In this document: piece by piece, positions 53,758 through 62,120 of the stretch
Numbering within the stretch: position 1 is the stretch's first letter
How the letters are laid out: the number at the start of each line of letters is the position of its first letter
Assembly (NCBI GenBank): GCA_964615585.1
Contig: CAZTNS010000001.1
Coordinates: 1-64,000 of the forward strand
Direction of reading: 5' to 3'
Source: JAQIBY01 sp964615585
Lineage (GTDB): Bacteria; Bacteroidota; Bacteroidia; Bacteroidales; ML635J-15
Length of the DNA: 64,000 nucleotides
Made by a program: the position numbers and the translations under genes
Notes under the pieces: generated by a model
The model's input: the letters and a program-made list of their open reading frames with translations, nothing else
What the model was told of the DNA's origin: nothing
Databases searched by the model: none

Positions 53758-55017
53758 ATGGATTACAGATTTTTTATTGCAGTATGTATGCTTAGTATAT
53801 TTGCCTTTGAGGCATTTGCCCAGTTTGATGAAGATCCGATTGGCAGGGATATGGAAAACAATGTGATTACCACAGCAGTTCCGTTTTTAATGATTGCGCC
53901 TGATACACGGGCCGGGGCAATGGGAGACGCCGGAGTGGCAACCTCTCCCGATCCGAATTCGCAACACTGGAACCCTGCGAAATACGTATTTGCCGAAGAT
54001 GATATGGGTGTTGCTCTTTCATACACTCCCTGGTTGCGTAATATCATTGATGATATGAACCTGGCTTATTTATCAGGATATTACAGGCTTGATGCTGAAA
54101 ATATGTTGTCAGCTTCTCTCAGGTATTTTGACATGGGTGAAATCCCTTTCAGAGATAATAACAATCAACCATTGAAAATTCATCAACCCAATGAATTTGC
54201 ATTGGATCTCGGTTACAGCCGCCTTTTGGGAAGCAATTTTTCAGGTGCCGTTGCCCTGCGTTATATCCGTTCCGACCTCACAGGTGGAATGGAAGTTGGT
54301 GGTGTGCCTACCAATCCGGGACAATCCGTAGCCGGCGATGTGGCTTTCTTTTATACCAATGATGACATGGGAGTCAGTGGGATGAACGGGTTGCTTAATT
54401 GGGGTGTCAGCATCAGCAATATTGGAGCAAAAATGTCGTATTCAGATAACGAAATCAGAGATTTTATTCCAACAAATTTCAGAACAGGGGTGTATTACCA
54501 ACTTGAAATTGATGAGTACAATAAAATTGGAGTTGCTGTGGATATGAATAAACTGTTGGTACCTACTCCGCCTAAATATGAAACTTTTACTGACGGTGAT
54601 ACTTTACCTGATGGTAGCATTTCTAATACAACCCAAACTATACCTGTAGCCGGTAATGAAAATCCCGAGGGTATTTCTGTGGCTGGTGCTTTGTTCCAGT
54701 CATGGTATGATGCACCCGGCCCGGCAAATAATTACAATTCTGTTTTTGCCGAGGAGTTTGCTGAAATATCATGGAGTTTCGGTGCCGAATACTGGTATAG
54801 CGAAAGGTTTGCTTTGCGTGCCGGTTATTTCCTGGAACATCAGTATAAAGGAGCCAGAAAATATGTTACACTGGGTGCCGGCATGAAATTGAATGTATTT
54901 GGACTTGATTTTGCATACCTGATCCCAACCGGTGATTTCAATGCTTCACCACTGGCCAATACATTGCGTTTTACACTCACATTTGATTTGGGCGCACAGG
55001 CCGTTGAAGAAGGATAA
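53758..55017 (+). CDS. porV: T9SS outer-membrane shuttle protein PorV (LptO)
   Basis: The 419-residue protein has a signal peptide (MDYRFFIAVCMLSIFAF). Diagnostic segments are ITTAVPFLMIAPDTRAGAMGDAGVAT and SQHWNPAKYVF, followed by FadL-like barrel strands. PorV takes cargo from the translocon to the PorU attachment complex at the outer membrane. It sits directly after porU, as in Flavobacterium and Porphyromonas relatives I recall. ispF starts 4 nt after its stop, so the two are probably one transcript. Confidence 0.95.
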   Translation: MDYRFFIAVCMLSIFAFEAFAQFDEDPIGRDMENNVITTAVPFLMIAPDTRAGAMGDAGVATSPDPNSQHWNPAKYVFAEDDMGVALSYTPWLRNIIDDMNLAYLSGYYRLDAENMLSASLRYFDMGEIPFRDNNNQPLKIHQPNEFALDLGYSRLLGSNFSGAVALRYIRSDLTGGMEVGGVPTNPGQSVAGDVAFFYTNDDMGVSGMNGLLNWGVSISNIGAKMSYSDNEIRDFIPTNFRTGVYYQLEIDEYNKIGVAVDMNKLLVPTPPKYETFTDGDTLPDGSISNTTQTIPVAGNENPEGISVAGALFQSWYDAPGPANNYNSVFAEEFAEISWSFGAEYWYSERFALRAGYFLEHQYKGARKYVTLGAGMKLNVFGLDFAYLIPTGDFNASPLANTLRFTLTFDLGAQAVEEG

Positions 55018-55021
55018 TGTT

Positions 55022-55489
55022 GTGAGGGTTGGTTTTGGATATGATATACACGCTTTTGAGCCCGGGAAACACATAATGCTTGGTGGGGTAAAAATACCAT
55101 TTACCAAAAAATTTAAAGCACACTCCGACGGGGATGTGCTTTTGCATTCTATCTGCGATGCCATTCTGGGGGCAGCAGCTCTGGGAGATATAGGAAAGCA
55201 TTTTCCCGATACCGAAAAGCGGTTTGCCAACATATCCTCCCTGGAATTGTTGAAAGAAACTGTTTACATGCTGGAAAATGAGGGTTTTGAAGTTCAGAAT
55301 ATTGATGCTACGATTGTTATGGAGAAACCTTTCCTGCAAACCCACATTCCACAGATGCGAAAAAACATTGCTGAATGTAGTCATTTAAGCATTGGTGCAG
55401 TTTCTGTTAAAGCAACAACATCAGAAAAAACCGGAAGCGTTGGCCGTGAGGAAGCTGCAGAGGTTTATGCGGTGGTTTTAATTAATTAA
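55022..55489 (+). CDS. ispF: 2-C-methyl-D-erythritol 2,4-cyclodiphosphate synthase
   Basis: The 155-residue enzyme starts MRVGFGYDIHAFEPG, which carries the metal-binding D-x-H. It continues with LGGVKIPFTKKFKAHSDGDVLLHSICDAILGAAALGDIGKHFPD and ends ATTSEKTGSVGREEAAEVYAVVL. It makes the cyclodiphosphate intermediate of the MEP isoprenoid pathway. GTG 55022 is the start: it gives the standard length and follows an AGGA site in the porV stop region. A longer frame would run inside porV. Confidence 0.95.
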   Translation: MRVGFGYDIHAFEPGKHIMLGGVKIPFTKKFKAHSDGDVLLHSICDAILGAAALGDIGKHFPDTEKRFANISSLELLKETVYMLENEGFEVQNIDATIVMEKPFLQTHIPQMRKNIAECSHLSIGAVSVKATTSEKTGSVGREEAAEVYAVVLIN

Positions 55490-55500
55490 TCCTCAAATAT

Positions 55501-55530
55501 TTTGCAAGCCTGTTATATTTAATAGCTTTG
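55501..55530 (+). promoter_or_regulatory. Promoter of slyD
   Basis: TTTG at 55501-55504, 18 nt, then TAGCTTTG at 55523-55530, a perfect -7 box 55 nt before the ATG. The gene can be transcribed apart from ispF. Confidence 0.65.
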
Positions 55531-55585
55531 CATTGCAATTAACACAGAAAACAGGGAATTAGAATTCCCACTAAAATTTAAAATT

Positions 55586-56056
55586 ATGGATATTGACATC
55601 AAAGGAAAAGATTTTGTAAAAATTCATTACACAGGAGCCCTTAGCGATGGAGCTGTTTTTGACAGCTCTGAAGGTAAAGACCCCCTCGCTTTTATTCTTG
55701 ATATCGGTATGTTAATCCCCGGTCTTGAAAAATCAGTAAAAGAAGCTGAAAAAGGTGATAAAAAAACAGTAAAAATACCACCGGCAGAAGCTTATGGCGA
55801 AGTTGATGATAAAGCCATTCAGGATGTGCCGAAAACACAGTTTCCCGAAGACCTTGAATTGAAAGAAGGGCTTCAATTACAAGCTCAGACTCAGCAAGGA
55901 CCTATTCCTGTTGTGGTTAAGGAAATTAAACCCGAATCTGTGATGGTGGATTTTAATCATCCACTTGCAGGAGAGGAACTTAAATTTGATTATGAGGTAG
56001 TAGAAAAACGCCCTGCCACAGAAGAAGATTTGAAAAATCTGATGGAGCAGAAATAA
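55586..56056 (+). CDS. slyD: FKBP-type peptidyl-prolyl isomerase, SlyD type
   Basis: The 156-residue protein has the FKBP core VKIHYTGALSDGAVFDSS and GMLIPGLEKSVKEAEKGDKKTVKIPPAEAYGE, an IF-domain insert, and DFNHPLAGEELKFDYEVVE at the end. This NHPLAG ending is the SlyD hallmark. It speeds proline isomerisation and can act as a chaperone. The usual histidine-rich nickel tail is absent; it ends ATEEDLKNLMEQK. Own promoter and terminator. Confidence 0.92.
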   Translation: MDIDIKGKDFVKIHYTGALSDGAVFDSSEGKDPLAFILDIGMLIPGLEKSVKEAEKGDKKTVKIPPAEAYGEVDDKAIQDVPKTQFPEDLELKEGLQLQAQTQQGPIPVVVKEIKPESVMVDFNHPLAGEELKFDYEVVEKRPATEEDLKNLMEQK

Positions 56057-56090
56057 TTTTTCTGTCAAAGCAACATGGATTAAAATAATG

Positions 56091-56120
56091 AAAACCCTGG
56101 TTTAATCAGGGTTTTTTTTT
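56091..56120 (+). terminator. Terminator of slyD
   Basis: AAAACCCTG pairs with CAGGGTTTT around a short loop and is followed by a T tract. It lies 35 nt after the slyD stop. Confidence 0.8.
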
Positions 56121-56227
56121 GTTTTATTATTATCTGCATTAATATAATATGGTGTTTTCTTTTTTATATTTCAGGAATAATTTAACTTCGCAGTTACTGA
56201 AAAAAACAATGTTTTAATGATAATGCA

Positions 56228-57730
56228 ATGAAAATCCATGAAATTTCTCCTGAGGGACTTAATTATTCAACCATTCGTGAAATTATACGTGACAATGCCA
56301 TATTACGGATTAGCCAGAATTCTCTGGATGCCATAAACAAATGCCGTACCTATCTGGACAATAAAATCTCAGCCGGTGATGAACCGATTTATGGTATTAA
56401 CACCGGGTTTGGGTCATTATGTAAAGTGAGTATTTCCAAGAAAGACCAGGCTGCTTTGCAGGAAAATCTTGTAAAATCACATGCATCAGGAATGGGAAAC
56501 AAAGTGAATGACGATATTGTGCGTTTGATGTTGTTATTCAAAGCCCATGCGCTAAGTATTGGGCACTCCGGGGTCAGGGAGGAAACTGTTGAAATGATCA
56601 CAACATTGTATAATCATAACATTATCCCGGTGGTATATGAACTCGGTTCATTGGGAGCATCTGGTGATCTTGCCCCGCTGGCTCATATGGTACTGCCCTT
56701 GTTGGGTAAGGGAGAGGTGAACTATAAATCAAAGCTTGTGCCAGCAGAAGAGGCTCTAAGGGCTGAAGGGATTAAGCCTGTGAAACTTGCAGCAAAGGAA
56801 GGGCTGGCTCTATTGAATGGAACCCAGTTCATGAGTGCACATGGTGTGTATGTGATGCTGAAAGCTTTTAAGTTGGCCAGGCTGGCTGATATTATTGCAG
56901 CGCTCTCGCTTGAAGCTTATGACGGACGGATTGACGCTTTTTATGCCTCGTTGCATTCAGTTCGTCCTCACAGAGGACAATCTGAGACCGCAAAGAACAT
57001 CCGGAAAATACTTGAAGGTTCTGAAATGTCTGAGCGTAAAAAACCATATGTACAGGATCCTTATTCTTTTCGTTGTATTCCACAGGTTCACGGAGCAACA
57101 AAAGATGTGATAAATCATGTGGCTTCTGTTCTGATCACAGAAATCAATTCTGTAACTGATAATCCGACAATTTTTCCTGATGAGGATAAAATTGTGTCAG
57201 GTGGAAATTTCCATGGACAACCCTTAGCCCTGAATTTTGATTATCTTGCCATGGCATTGGCAGAGCTTGGCAACATTTCAGAAAGACGTGTGTATCGTTT
57301 GATTAGTGGCCAGCGGAATTTGCCCGAGTTTCTGGTTGCCAATCCGGGGTTGAATTCAGGCTTTATGATCCCGCAATATGCTGCAGCATCCATTGTATCA
57401 CAAAATAAGCAATTATGTACGCCTGCCTCTGTTGACAGTATTTCCAGCAGCAATGAGCAGGAAGACCATGTGAGCATGGGTGCCAACGCAGCCACCAAGC
57501 TTATAAAGGTTGTGGATAACCTTGAACGGATACTTGCCATTGAGTTGGTGGTTGCAGCACAGGCTTTTGATTTTAGAAAACAAATAAAAACAAGTCAATA
57601 TCTTGAAAGTTTTATAGCTGATTTCAGGGAACTTGTGCCATTTGTTTCTGAAGATACTGAAATGTACAAGCTGATTAATAAATCTGTGCAGTTTATTCAA
57701 AATGGGGATTTCGACAATGATTTGATGTGA
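56228..57730 (+). CDS. hutH: Histidine ammonia-lyase
   Basis: The 500-residue enzyme has the MIO-forming Ala-Ser-Gly in GSLGASGDLAPLAH, YGINTGFGSL near the start and NGTQFMSAHGVY. It converts histidine to trans-urocanate as the first step of histidine breakdown. No hutU, hutI or other hut gene is adjacent. Bacteroidota also carry related aromatic ammonia-lyases, but the NxxG and active-site context fit HutH. Confidence 0.9.
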   Translation: MKIHEISPEGLNYSTIREIIRDNAILRISQNSLDAINKCRTYLDNKISAGDEPIYGINTGFGSLCKVSISKKDQAALQENLVKSHASGMGNKVNDDIVRLMLLFKAHALSIGHSGVREETVEMITTLYNHNIIPVVYELGSLGASGDLAPLAHMVLPLLGKGEVNYKSKLVPAEEALRAEGIKPVKLAAKEGLALLNGTQFMSAHGVYVMLKAFKLARLADIIAALSLEAYDGRIDAFYASLHSVRPHRGQSETAKNIRKILEGSEMSERKKPYVQDPYSFRCIPQVHGATKDVINHVASVLITEINSVTDNPTIFPDEDKIVSGGNFHGQPLALNFDYLAMALAELGNISERRVYRLISGQRNLPEFLVANPGLNSGFMIPQYAAASIVSQNKQLCTPASVDSISSSNEQEDHVSMGANAATKLIKVVDNLERILAIELVVAAQAFDFRKQIKTSQYLESFIADFRELVPFVSEDTEMYKLINKSVQFIQNGDFDNDLM

Positions 57731-58030
57731 TTATATACTGGCAGGTATTTTTAACATCCCCATATTTTCCATTACAGCTTTAATGTATCAAACCGGTTTT
57801 GAAAGGCGTTTTTGTGTTTTCCGGTTAATGTTTGTCACGCACACCAGTTCAAAACTGGTATAAAAGAAAACAAAACCAAAGAAGAAAAAATAATATTTTG
57901 CTTGTTTATGTTGCAATGGATATCTATAGAATTTTATCTTACTGGAATAAATTGATTCAGATGTGATAAAAATACATGGTTATTTAAAATATTTACTTAA
58001 TTTTGGACTAAACCTTAAAATTAAAATATT
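57731..58030. other. 300-bp intergenic region with a perfect hairpin and a -7 box
   Basis: A perfect ACCAGTT-CAA-AACTGGT palindrome lies at 57843-57859 without a T tract. TAATTTTG at 57998-58005 is a perfect -7 box 26 nt before the next gene. No coding frame is seen. Confidence 0.45.
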
Positions 58031-58591
58031 ATGAACAAATTCACTGAGTTTATTTCCCCTGTTTTGAAAACCGTAGATGAGGGAGATTTTTTCCGGAAGC
58101 CAATGTCGTGGCTTTATTTTTTGATGGCAGTTTTGAATTTATTGTTGCCGTTTTATATCCTGTACAAAGCTATAGATAGCGGCGTTTTTAGCGGGCAAGC
58201 CAAATGGATATTTGCCTTTATTCTGATCTGGTTGTTTCTTGCTGCGGCAGCCTGGATTGGTTTCCAAATTTGGTGGAACAGAAAAGATAAAGTGATCGTT
58301 TCTGCTGCCAAAGATGATAATTTTGTCAGCACACCTGTGTTTTCACATTTCCTGCAGACATTTGGTGAGTGGCTTGGCAGTTTTTATGCCATTGCTGGAT
58401 TTGGTATAGCTCTGATTGGTGTTATCTTTCTGGGCAGCGGTGCAACTATCCCCGGACTTGATATGTTTTCAGGGGGGTGGATCAACATTATTGTGTACCC
58501 GCTGACAGGATACCTTATTGTTGTGCTGTTCCGTTTTATTGCTGAACAGACCAGGGCGATTGTGCAAATTGCAAACAATACCAGAAAATAG
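58031..58591 (+). CDS. Small integral membrane protein (DUF4282-like), unknown function
   Basis: The 186-residue protein has about four hydrophobic helices: residues 26-46 (SWLYFLMAVLNLLLPFYIL), 60-85, 113-135 and 150-172. A C-terminal RFIAEQTRAIVQIANNTRK tail resembles the end of DUF4282 proteins. There is no signal for a known transport or enzyme function. A perfect -7 box lies 26 nt upstream. The family match is tentative. Confidence 0.6.
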   Translation: MNKFTEFISPVLKTVDEGDFFRKPMSWLYFLMAVLNLLLPFYILYKAIDSGVFSGQAKWIFAFILIWLFLAAAAWIGFQIWWNRKDKVIVSAAKDDNFVSTPVFSHFLQTFGEWLGSFYAIAGFGIALIGVIFLGSGATIPGLDMFSGGWINIIVYPLTGYLIVVLFRFIAEQTRAIVQIANNTRK

Positions 58592-58699
58592 ATCATAAAT
58601 GGTTGTTGATGAAAGCCCGGTGCTGTGAATAGTATCGGGCATTCATCTTATAATCAAATTTTTTAATGACATCCTGAACTCACATCCGGTTTAGTTTAT

Positions 58700-60568
58700 A
58701 TGAAAAAAATCCTGACCAGAAATACAGCCCTTAAAATCGCATTGATATTTTTTGTCTTTTCGATAATTTGGATATTTTTAACTGACAGTCTGGTGTTTTG
58801 GTTTTATAAGGACCCCGGAGAAATTACCAACTACCAAACGTTCAAAGGATCACTTTTCGTGATGTTTACCACATTACTGATTTACTTTTTAATAAAAAGA
58901 GAAATCAGGGCAAAAAATCGCATGATTGCTTTTTTGAATAAAAGTGAACATTGGTATAACCTGATGTTGTCAAATATCCCGGGTGTAGATGTTCTTATTT
59001 TTGATACAGATGCAAAAATAATTCTTGCCCATGGGAATGAATTAGCCAAACACGGCATTGATCTGGCGGGCATGCAAAACATCCATGTTGATGATGTGCC
59101 AATTTCACAACCAACCTATGATTTCTTTGTGCCAAAACTAAAAGAGGTGCTGGCAGGAAAAAAGGTAGAAGCTGATTACACTTTTAAACAGGACAATTAT
59201 CATATAAAAGGACTTGGACTGGAAAACGAAGAGCGTGAAATATTTGCTGGGTTGATTGTCATAATAAACATCACATCCCAATATAATCTAACCGAACACC
59301 TGAAAAGGCAAAAGAAAAAATGTGAAGACTTGTACCGGGATTATTATCAGCAAAATCAGGAATTGGTAATGACCAATAAAAAACTTGATGGTACAATTTC
59401 CGAACTCGAAAAAGCGAAGAAAAAGGCAGAAGAAAGTGATAAACTAAAATCCAGTTTTCTGGCGAACATGAGCCATGAAATCCGGACGCCGCTGAATGGC
59501 ATCATGGGATTTTCCCAATTGATCACTAACAACCAGATCAGCAAATCAGAAATCAATATGTATGGGAAATATATACATCAAAACGCTGATCAGTTGCTGA
59601 ATGTCATTGAAGATGTATTGCTGATGTCAAGCCTCGAAACGGAACAATTCCATTTCAACCTGTCAACTTATGAGATCAAATGGATATTCAATGACATTAT
59701 ATCCATGGCCAGCAACAAAGTGCTTAAATCAAACAAAAACATTAAACTGGATCATCATTTTGCTTCTGAGTTAACAAATTATAATATATACACAGATAAA
59801 AGTGCGTTTCAGAAGGCATGTGAAAAGATCATTGATAACGCCATCAAATATACTCCGGAGAATTCCATTGTGCACATAAAATTATACTGTGATGAAAACG
59901 GTACGCTTTGTTTTTCTGTACGTGACCAGGGGGAGGGGATACCACAGGATAAACATGAAAAGGTTTTTGAGCGGTTTTATCAGTTGCACACATCGCTTGT
60001 TCATCCCGACTCAGGCAATGGCCTTGGCCTTTCCATTGCCAAAGCGCTTGTGACAGGGCTAAATGGTAATATACGCCTGGAGTCAGAAGAAAACAAGGGA
60101 AGTGAATTTATCATCAGGCTTTCATGTGAGTGTTTGGAGCTTGTAAAAGAGAAAAAAGGCACAAAAATTTCTGCATCCGATCAGGGGAAAAAAGGAAATA
60201 AGATACTGATTGTGGAAGACCTGGAAGACAACTGTATTTTGCTGAAAGCTTATTTAAGGCGGTATAATGTGCAGGTATTGCATGCATTAACTGCACAGGA
60301 AGCACGGGAAATCATGAAACAAGACCCCGGTGTTGATCTTATTTTGATGGACATCAGGTTGCCTGATGAGAATGGACTGGACCTTACAAGTCAACTGAAG
60401 AAACAGTATCCTGATATTCCAATCATCGCACAGACAGCGTATTCAGATACACAGGATGAATATTTTGCTGAACAGGCAGGTTGCAATGACTACCTTGCCA
60501 AACCGGTCATGAAGCAGGTCTTTTTGAAAACCATATCGGAATATATTGACCTTAAGCCGGTAAAATAA
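58700..60568 (+). CDS. Hybrid sensor histidine kinase with C-terminal receiver domain
   Basis: The 622-residue protein has two membrane helices (ALKIALIFFVFSIIWIFL and FVMFTTLLIYFL), a PAS-like sensor near residues 85-195 and a coiled coil. HisKA follows with the phospho-accepting His in SHEIRTPLNG, then HATPase with VRDQGEGIPQD and NGLGLSIAKAL. The C-terminal receiver has the phospho-Asp in ILMDIRLPDENG and a conserved Lys in NDYLAKPV. Signal and output are unknown. No response-regulator gene follows. It is convergent with the WbqC gene. Confidence 0.9.
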   Translation: MKKILTRNTALKIALIFFVFSIIWIFLTDSLVFWFYKDPGEITNYQTFKGSLFVMFTTLLIYFLIKREIRAKNRMIAFLNKSEHWYNLMLSNIPGVDVLIFDTDAKIILAHGNELAKHGIDLAGMQNIHVDDVPISQPTYDFFVPKLKEVLAGKKVEADYTFKQDNYHIKGLGLENEEREIFAGLIVIINITSQYNLTEHLKRQKKKCEDLYRDYYQQNQELVMTNKKLDGTISELEKAKKKAEESDKLKSSFLANMSHEIRTPLNGIMGFSQLITNNQISKSEINMYGKYIHQNADQLLNVIEDVLLMSSLETEQFHFNLSTYEIKWIFNDIISMASNKVLKSNKNIKLDHHFASELTNYNIYTDKSAFQKACEKIIDNAIKYTPENSIVHIKLYCDENGTLCFSVRDQGEGIPQDKHEKVFERFYQLHTSLVHPDSGNGLGLSIAKALVTGLNGNIRLESEENKGSEFIIRLSCECLELVKEKKGTKISASDQGKKGNKILIVEDLEDNCILLKAYLRRYNVQVLHALTAQEAREIMKQDPGVDLILMDIRLPDENGLDLTSQLKKQYPDIPIIAQTAYSDTQDEYFAEQAGCNDYLAKPVMKQVFLKTISEYIDLKPVK

Positions 60569-60574
60569 TCCTTA

Positions 60575-61186
60575 TTATCCGGATAAATACGCTTTGCCGG
60601 CCGGCCCTTCATTGAACAACAAATCCAAAGCACTTAATCCCGGTTGGAATCCATGCCTTTCGCTGAATACCTGAATGTAAGGTTGTTGAACAACTATGCT
60701 TTGTTTTTTTGGATGTATTTTGTCTCTTAAATCTGCAATGCCGTTTTTTGCAGGGGAGGTGTATTTTTGTGTCATGAATATCCTGGTATCCAGGTCGAAA
60801 AGGGCGATGAGTTTTTCAATGATGCTGAGGTTGAGGTCAAATAAAAAACGGGGTTTTTGTTTGAAAAAAGGGTAGATGTCCTCGTAATAAAATTCAAAAA
60901 AAGGAGCTGCAGCGTAAGCCGTTTCTATGCTGCGACGATGGTTCCCCTGCCATGGTTCCGAGTAATCAATCCGGACGTCCCGTATGGGTTGGCCCGGACT
61001 ACGGCCTTTTATGACCGGCACCACCAGGTTTTGAAGTCCATTTGGCCCGGCAATGGTGCAGCGGTTGCGGTATGATTGTTTCTGATAATGCTCGTTGGCC
61101 TCAATGAAAACATGGTTGTGTTTATAACATTGCCTGAAATATTCCACAGGAGGAAAATACGCTGTATTCAGAAGTGCACTGCTCAT
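60575..61186 (-). CDS. WbqC-like family protein
   Basis: The 203-residue protein matches the WbqC-like family: LLNTAYFPPVEYF, HYQKQSYRNRCTIAGPNGLQ, LVVPV and the PW..NHRRSIETAYAAAPFFEFY region. WbqC proteins are found in O-antigen clusters and Bacteroidota cores; their activity is not established. It lies at the end of the dapB-lepB operon, 5 nt after the degenerate lepB paralogue, and is co-transcribed with it. Confidence 0.85.
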   Translation of the reverse strand: MSSALLNTAYFPPVEYFRQCYKHNHVFIEANEHYQKQSYRNRCTIAGPNGLQNLVVPVIKGRSPGQPIRDVRIDYSEPWQGNHRRSIETAYAAAPFFEFYYEDIYPFFKQKPRFLFDLNLSIIEKLIALFDLDTRIFMTQKYTSPAKNGIADLRDKIHPKKQSIVVQQPYIQVFSERHGFQPGLSALDLLFNEGPAGKAYLSG

Positions 61187-61191
61187 TGTAG

Positions 61192-62031
61192 TTAAAACGT
61201 TTTTTTGCCGGCTATATGATCAGCGGGCAGAAATCCCCAATGCCGTGCGTCGTTGCAATCATCCCTGTTGTCATCTACGACAAAGTAATAGTCTTGCGCT
61301 GGAGTGTATGTGGTAGCTTCTTTTCCGTCGATGTATATTTTCCGGTATTTTACAAACAGCTCACGATCTTCATACACATCAATCATGCGCTCGTAGAGGC
61401 TTATGTTCATGTAGTTGATGTGAATATTTTTCCCTGCTTCCGGAATAACCAAAGGGCCGAAATAATCTTTGTTCCAGTTGAAATACCGGGAATTTGGAAA
61501 AATTTCGTAATCTTTATTTCTGCTTAGATCTGATAACATGCGGGCGTGGGTAACACCATTTAATTCCTTGATCTCATTAACTTCCTGTGGTGATGTGTAT
61601 AGTTCCCAGGCTTTGCGATGTACAATTTCATTTACATGCAAAGTGTTGAAATTTTTTAACTGCTCAGCATTAAAACTGGTGTCGGTGCTGATGCGGTATT
61701 TATAAAACAGGTAAAGCTTTTTGTCCATATAATCATTATTGACATATACTTTCTTGTTGCGTATTTCAATGGTGTCTCCTGGCATACCCATCAATCGAGA
61801 AAGGTGCACAGGTTTTTTGCGAATTTTCTTATCTGACATGCCGGGAAAATGATATGCGATGATATCCAGGCGTGAGATTTTATCCGGTGATACCCTGCTG
61901 ACTAATACGTATTTGTCTTTCGGTATGATGGGATGCATGTCGTGATTGTAGGTTCTTATGAGGTAAAACTTTAACATGAAAATCACAAACACAATGACGA
62001 TGATTACAGCTATGTAAATGCTTTTTTTCAT
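61192..62031 (-). CDS. Signal peptidase I paralogue lacking the catalytic Ser and Lys
   Basis: The 279-residue protein has one N-terminal membrane helix (IAVIIVIVFVIFMLKF) and S26 fold markers: MPGDTIEIRNKKVYVN, YFNWNKDYFGPLVIPEAG and DDNRDDCNDARHWGFLPADHIAGK. Compared with the neighbouring LepB, the catalytic Ser-Met becomes Asp31-Met32 (NHDMHP) and the catalytic Lys (IKRCVAMPGD) becomes Ser78 (LSRLMGMPGD). It should not cleave signal peptides. It may bind substrates or partner LepB. It lies 90 bp after lepB. Confidence 0.85.
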   Translation of the reverse strand: MKKSIYIAVIIVIVFVIFMLKFYLIRTYNHDMHPIIPKDKYVLVSRVSPDKISRLDIIAYHFPGMSDKKIRKKPVHLSRLMGMPGDTIEIRNKKVYVNNDYMDKKLYLFYKYRISTDTSFNAEQLKNFNTLHVNEIVHRKAWELYTSPQEVNEIKELNGVTHARMLSDLSRNKDYEIFPNSRYFNWNKDYFGPLVIPEAGKNIHINYMNISLYERMIDVYEDRELFVKYRKIYIDGKEATTYTPAQDYYFVVDDNRDDCNDARHWGFLPADHIAGKKTF

Positions 62032-62120
62032 GGTAGTGTCTCTTTGTGTTTATTTAGTTTTTTGTACATAATCAGTTACGATATGTAAAAAGATTATATT
62101 TTTATTTTTGTTTCCATGAT

